This document shows positions 59,282 through 64,000 of a stretch of DNA of 64,000 bases, in pieces. The notes beneath the pieces were generated by a model, which was given only the letters and a program-made list of their open reading frames with translations, searched no databases and had not been told where the DNA came from. Origin of the DNA: Manihot esculenta (lineage: Eukaryota > Streptophyta > Magnoliopsida > Malpighiales > Euphorbiaceae); NCBI RefSeq assembly GCF_001659605.2, contig NC_035164.2, forward strand, positions 22,238,500 to 22,302,499. Reading direction: 5' to 3'. The number at the start of each line of letters is the position of its first letter. The first letter of the stretch is position 1. The translations under genes and the position numbers were made by a program.

Positions 59282-61140
59282 TGACAGTGCGGTTGTCAAA
59301 GCCAGTAAAAAATAACCTTCTTGGTTACCTACAATTTACAACTGCAGATAGTGGTGAAGGATCGTATCCACAGAGAATTGATTACCTATTTATTTATCTC
59401 AATCAAGACCAATAGAACTAATTGAAAGCATAAGTGAAAGCAAGTAATCAAAGAGAAATAGAAACAAGTGCAAGGAAAGTAAAAAGGGGAGTTTTGAGAT
59501 TGATTTGTCTAACAACTATTGAAAGCAATTAAAACAGCAAGTAATTAAAATAAAAGAGGAAATCAATATGAGAAAAGTCTAGTTGAAGATATGGATCCAC
59601 TTTGGTTGTTTTAGTTGATCATTGAAACATGGTTATCTTGATTGATTCAATAGGTTGGTTATGGGGGTGGAAGACGCTTCTCACCACCATGTCTTTCCTT
59701 ATGAACAAACTGATTAGGGAACGTCCTCTAACTAATTACTAATCAACAAATTGCCAAGGAACGTCCTTGGGCCAAAGGCATCAAAACAATTGCCAATTGC
59801 ATGAAGAACAAGAAAGATCCAAACCCTAGCTACTCAAACGCATGAGATGTTGCTAGATCATACAATTCCTTAGTTTTTACACCAAGTGTTCTTAGATCAG
59901 AATATTTCTAGCAATTACGGACTAACAAATATCCTAATCAACAATCAATTAACTTTGCAATTAAGAATCAAGTGGCCAATTTGATCAAAACAACAAAGCA
60001 ATCTTTAGAATTAAGCACAATTGCATGAATATTGAATAAATCAAAAGCAAACACTTTATGTTCAGATCTCACAACCTTTTAACAACCTTAGTTTCAATCA
60101 AACTTCAACTAGAAAGAAGGGTTTCAGTCACTCATGGCTGAACCAAAACAGAAAATAGAAGAAGAGAAGAAGAAAAGATGAAGAACTAAGAGAGGAAGAG
60201 AGGCCTTGGAGCCTTGCCGAATTTTTGGAGAAGTGGTGGAACCAAATCTGCCTTTCTTGTCTTCTTGAAGCCTTTAAATAGATCTTGAGAGGCTCCTTAG
60301 GGTTTGGTGGCAGTCCATGAGTCTTTTAGAGGCTGTCCAAAGTGCCCTTGGTCCCATATATGCCTTCTTTGTGCATGGGTGAAGGCAAAAACGAGATGCA
60401 TGTGATGGGGGGTAAGTGGGGGCTCTTTGGTCTTTTTAATTGCTGCCCAAGGTCTTCAAGATGTTGCCTAAAGAGTTAAGAGGCTGCCCATGCACTAATA
60501 AGGAAGGTGGAGCCTCCTTTTGAATTTTGAATGTGCATGATACTAAGTGGGAAACATGTGATCTTTGGATTTGGCTTCCTTAATAAGCTTTGATCTTGAA
60601 ATCCAATATTTGAATGTGAATCTTGAAGATTTGGATCTCAAAATACTTCCCTTGTTTGGCTCCTTAAATATGGCAACTTGAGATATGGCTTCTTGAATGA
60701 GGAAAGAGTGCATTGGGAGGCATTTTCGGCTGCCTAAAATGAGTTTCGGAGGTTGGAATTTCGGCTCTGGACTCAAGGTTCGGCGGCCGAAGGTGCCCCC
60801 GAAGGTGGGTGACTTTCGTCTCTGGACTTGACTTTAGGCCGCCGAAAGTGCCCCCGAAAGTGGGTGACTTTCGGCCTCTGAAAGTGCTTCCGAAAGTGCT
60901 TCCAAAGGTGGGTGACTTTCGACTTCCGAAAGTACTTTCGACTTCCGAAAGTGCTTTCGAAGGTGCTTCCAAAAGTGGCTGTTTTTTGGCATTCTTTGGC
61001 ACTTTTAAGAGCATTTTCTTCAAATTGTTTCTTCACACCTAATATTTGCAAAACATGATTAAAACCACAAAATTAGATAGAATAGGTGCAAATAAACATC
61101 AATAAGATCATGAAAATATGGACTAAAATATGCTCTATCA
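59282..61140 (-). mobile_element. Nested Athila-type solo LTR, 1859 bp, TSD AGAAT
   Basis: Runs from TGACAGTGCGG at 59282 to TGCTCTATCA at 61140, flanked by perfect 5-bp duplications AGAAT at 59277-59281 and 61141-61145. It inserted about 130 bp from the polypurine tract of the host Athila-like element. It is more diverged from the host's LTRs than those are from each other. A hairpin-unit array lies at about 60725-60985. Confidence 0.92.
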
Positions 61141-62102
61141 AGAATATATGCATGAAGATTACTTACCTTCTTTCCTTGTTTCCCTTTGCTTACCATGGCT
61201 AGGATTTGTTTTCCTCAAGAGAGACCATACATGCACATTGATTTGTTTAGATAAGACTTTTTCTAGCTCTTGGATTGACTTGCCCTTACCTTGAAGTACT
61301 TTATTCAGGCTTTTGCACTTTTAATTTTGCTTGAACAAGTCACCAACCTTTTGACGTGAAGGTACATATTTGTGATACCCACCCCCAGTTACTCAGTTCG
61401 TCACCTATCCAAGTGGCTACTAGCTCTGTTCATAGTCTTTTGACCATTGGAACATTTTTGATTTGTGCTTTTGAGATTCTTTGCCTTTGCTGAATTTTCT
61501 TTCTCTCAATGATTTGGGCAAATCAACACCAATTGCTAAATTAAGTCATGTTAAGTTCATTCACACAACTTTCAATTTATTCTCATCAATTGAGGGTCAT
61601 CAATATATTTTTCACCATGGCAAACTCAAAGATTCAATTCAAAAGGCAACTCTCAAACATGAATACAACTCACTGCAATTGATTCAACATAAGTTTAAAG
61701 AGTTATCACATCAATGGGGTCATGGAAAGAAAAACTCATCCAACATAGTTCATCAGTTTGAGTAGAGCAAAACAAAAAAGAAGAAGAAGGTTGTGGTTGT
61801 GTGTGTTTTATTGAAAGCATAAATAACAAAAATGAAAAAAATTTTGCCTAATGCAAGCAACTAAAGATTAAAGCAAAAATAAACTTAAAAGTAAAAATTC
61901 AGAGATATGCACCCCCACACTTAAATCATGCATTGTCCTCAATGTATAAGAAACATAAAAGAACAAAGGAAACTGAGTACTCCCCTGGGTGTGGTGTGCA
62001 TGATGCGATCCTCTTGATCAAGGCTCAAGTAATTGGGGAAGGGAAAAGAGTCCCAACTGTATTGAGTAGAAAGTGTAGCACTCCTTTTGATTTGGTCATA
62101 GC

Positions 62103-62870
62103 TCATCCTACTTTTTCCATGTACTCATGAAGTAACATGATTAGTCTCTCCTCTTTCAGATGAGGTGTGCCTCTAGCCCTTATGGTTGCATTTTTGAGAT
62201 GATTGGGAAGCACTTTGAACTCCAATTCATGTTTCTTTATGGCTAGCTGCAATTTAGTACTGAAATCAGGCAAAACAAATTCTACCTTATCTAGAGGTTT
62301 GGGAAGGCATTGATCCACATGGTCCTTTGGTTTGGGCTCTTGAACTTCCACTTGTTCCTTGTGAGCATGGGCTGTTTGCATTGGATCTATGGCTGAAATG
62401 GTTTCAGTTTGCTCCTTTTGCGCAAGACTTACCTGAAAGGGATGATCGTCCTGTGGTTTAAGCTGAAGTGGTTCGGTTGGAGTTCCTTCTGACTGTGCAA
62501 GATTACTCTGAATAGGTGTGATCGGCTCTTCCTTGTTTTGCGCATGGTTTGACTGAAGGAGAGGACTGGAAGGGCTCTCTTGCGTTGGAAGCTGAAGTGT
62601 TGCGCTAGAGATGGTCTCAGGTTTTGCAAGGCTCATCTGCGAATTCTCTTGAAGAGGTGCGACAGAGCTTTCTTCAGTCTGTGCTTGGCTGCAGTTCACC
62701 TGTTGGATGCAACAGTCAGTTTCTTTCAATTCTAGCTCTTTCTGGTTCTCTTCCCTGCAAGGATCATTGTTTAGTATATCATCTTGATTTATGTAAAAAA
62801 CATCTTTGTTCAAACAATCAATGACATCTAAACTATCAATAGGTTCTGTTTGATCAGTTTGTTTGGACAA
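62103..62870 (-). CDS. Gag-pol-linker remnant frame of the Athila-like element
   Basis: A 255-residue frame, Gln/Pro/Glu-rich for most of its length, with repeated Q(S/T)xLAQ(K/S)E and HAQNKEE-like phrases at about 85-180. It ends with VLPNHLKNATIRARG...EERLIMLLHEYMEKVG (two short pieces). That tail resembles the stretch between protease and RT in Athila polyproteins (LPSHLKYA...LLREHKTAIGW). The enzyme domains on either side are missing, so the frame looks like a product of internal deletion. Whether it is translated is unknown; the first Met is not near the element start. Confidence 0.5.
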   Translation of the reverse strand: MSKQTDQTEPIDSLDVIDCLNKDVFYINQDDILNNDPCREENQKELELKETDCCIQQVNCSQAQTEESSVAPLQENSQMSLAKPETISSATLQLPTQESPSSPLLQSNHAQNKEEPITPIQSNLAQSEGTPTEPLQLKPQDDHPFQVSLAQKEQTETISAIDPMQTAHAHKEQVEVQEPKPKDHVDQCLPKPLDKVEFVLPDFSTKLQLAIKKHELEFKVLPNHLKNATIRARGTPHLKEERLIMLLHEYMEKVG

Positions 62871-62984
62871 ACAGTATTCGTATTGTGTCTCTTCAGCAAC
62901 TTGTTCTTGTACTTGCCAACTTTCATCATCATCCTCATCATCTTGAAACTCTTCCTCATATCACATTAGTTGTCCCACCTGTTG

Positions 62985-63605
62985 TTGGAGGTTTTGCACA
63001 GAAATTGCCAATGCCTCCACCATCTTCTCAAGGTGTTGGTTGGAACTTGGAGATTCTGGTTGGGCTTGATATACTTGATAATCTTGGCAGTTGTTATCCT
63101 CTGCATAACTGAAGTCTGAATAGTCTCCCCAATCTGAATTATATGTATTATGGTAGGGATCATATTCTGGCTGTTCGTAGTATCCTCCAAATGCATGTAC
63201 TTATTGGTCATCTTCATAAAGTGTAGGACATTGGGAAGTTAGGTGTCCCACATGTGCATAGATTTTACATGGCTGAGATAGCTGAAGTCGTCGAGCCTGT
63301 AGAGCTATGACATAGCTTTCCACAATAGAGGTTAGGTTAGGAATTTGAGAAGGGAGATTATATGTACTTACCTCATCCATGATTTAAATATGTGATGGTG
63401 ACTGTGCCATTTGGTGAGGTGTTCGGTTGCTGGAGAAAGGAAGGTTCGGCGGCCGAATGTTGGGGTGGTTCGGCGGCCGAATGTTGGGCAGAGGCTCTGC
63501 GATTGAGGCTTGCTTTCCTAGCCTCCTGATGGTGCGTTCAATTTCTGGGTCAAAGGGCAGAGTGTCCCTATGCTCAGATCTGGTCATGAAAAGAAAAATA
63601 AACAA
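62985..63605 (-). pseudogene. Gag region of the Athila-like element, degenerate
   Basis: It begins at the ATG near 63605 with PFDPEIERTIRRL, an Athila gag-like start, and is open to about 63384 (73 residues). After stops it resumes with CKIYAHVGHLTSQCP near 63240, a CCHC zinc knuckle whose second Cys is Tyr. It then continues through an aromatic/acidic part to NQHLEKMVEALAISVQNLQQQ and a stop near 62985. Two GC-rich hairpin units at 63444-63484 are translated within the frame as NIRPPNHPNIRPPN. Confidence 0.55.
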
Positions 63606-63617
63606 GTGAAATCAATT

Positions 63618-63634
63618 CCCCGGCAACGGCGCCA
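63618..63634 (-). other. Primer binding site of the Athila-like element
   Basis: The minus strand reads TGGCGCCGTTGCCGGGG, five bases inside the LTR that begins at 63640. This site is typical of Athila-lineage elements and sets the element's direction. Confidence 0.85.
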
Positions 63635-63639
63635 ATTTT

Positions 63640-64000
63640 TGACAGTGCGGTTGTCGAAGCCGGTCAAAAATAACCTTCTTGGTTATCAACAATTTACAAC
63701 TGTAGATAGTGGTGAAGGATAGTATCCACAGAGAATTGATTACCTATTTATTTTTCACAATCAAGACCAAGAGAACTAATTGAAAACACAATTGAAAGCA
63801 AGTTATTGAAAGCAAAGTGCAATAAAAGTAAAAAGGGGGGGGGGTTTGAGATTGTTTTGACTAACAACTATGGAAAGCAAATAAAACAGCAAGTGATCAA
63901 AATAAAAGAAAGAATCAATATGAGAAAAGTCTAGTTGAAGATATGGATCCACTTTGGTTGTTTGGGTTGATCATTGAAACTTAGGTTTTCTTGATTCATT
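63640..64000 (-). repeat. Athila-like element, 5' LTR (partial, cut by window edge)
   Basis: Starts TGACAGTGCGG at 63640 and continues to the window end. It is about 98% identical to 57515-57875, with a longer G run (GGGGGGGGGG versus GGGGGG) near 63835. Confidence 0.9.

Larger units (their letters stand above)
59147..63639 (-). mobile_element. Non-autonomous Athila-like element, internal region (with nested solo LTR)
   Basis: Minus-strand element with a polypurine tract (AGTGTGGGGGTATT, 59147-59160) beside the 3' LTR and a primer site TGGCGCCGTTGCCGGGG (63618-63634) beside the 5' LTR; that primer site is typical of Athila-type elements. Once the solo LTR at 59282-61140 is removed, the internal region is only about 2.6 kb. 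It has gag pieces and a short pol-linker-like tail, but no protease, RT, RNase H or integrase motif. Mobility would need proteins from a full-length relative. Confidence 0.8.

Noticed and set aside
57515..61140. Reading the LTRs at 57515 and 59282 as the pair of one tiny element
   Set aside because: The second has its own perfect AGAAT duplication and is more diverged, whereas 57515 pairs with 63640 at about 98% identity.

Overview
The window is eukaryotic nuclear DNA from a flowering plant, almost certainly a eudicot. The evidence is spliced genes with GT-AG introns, plant-only families (a pollen-type leucine-rich-repeat extensin and a GT14 glycosyltransferase), Ty3/gypsy Tekay and Athila retrotransposons, a CACTA transposon and an endogenous pararetrovirus. 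Base composition is AT-rich except in the retrotransposon LTRs. The repeat style recalls Euphorbiaceae, but that is only an impression.

Three host genes are well supported. (1) A single-exon GT14 glycosyltransferase lies on the minus strand at 25443-26606. (2) A six-exon type I DnaJ/Hsp40 co-chaperone ending in a CAQQ farnesylation box lies on the plus strand at 37637-40061. (3) A very long single-exon pollen extensin-like LRX protein lies on the minus strand at 49662-55226. Most of the rest is transposon-derived.

Layout. 1-10323: a nearly complete Tekay element (intact 1639-residue polyprotein) inserted into the gag of a second Tekay element, which is itself inserted into pararetrovirus sequence (10324 to about 13520) with internal rearrangement. 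13540-15330: AT-rich DNA with a possible LINE tail. 15340-20680: remnant of a Tat-like gypsy element with a 69-bp tandem repeat and a broken 'gypsy-type transposase' ORF, split by an Athila-type solo LTR. 20680-25440: AT-rich DNA with a Mutator-like MITE. 26607-30180: AT-rich DNA. 30183-35152: a pile of at least four Tekay-family LTR pieces in both orientations, including a 261-bp palindromic mini-element. 35622-37064: another Athila-type solo LTR just upstream of the DnaJ gene. 40062-49660: AT-rich DNA with copia, Tat and CACTA remnants. 55300-64000: a Tekay LTR cut by a non-autonomous Athila-like element, itself carrying a nested solo LTR.

The most unusual signals are these. (a) Short GC-rich hairpin units (TTCGGCGGCCGAA with a shared spacer syntax) occur in LTRs of two unrelated gypsy lineages, and even inside a gag reading frame. 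(b) A 261-bp element is bounded by two inverted copies of the same LTR end and flanked by a perfect 5-bp target duplication. (c) The pollen extensin contains four consecutive 186-bp repeat units that introduce cysteines. All calls come from reading the sequence by eye; no database search or alignment was run.
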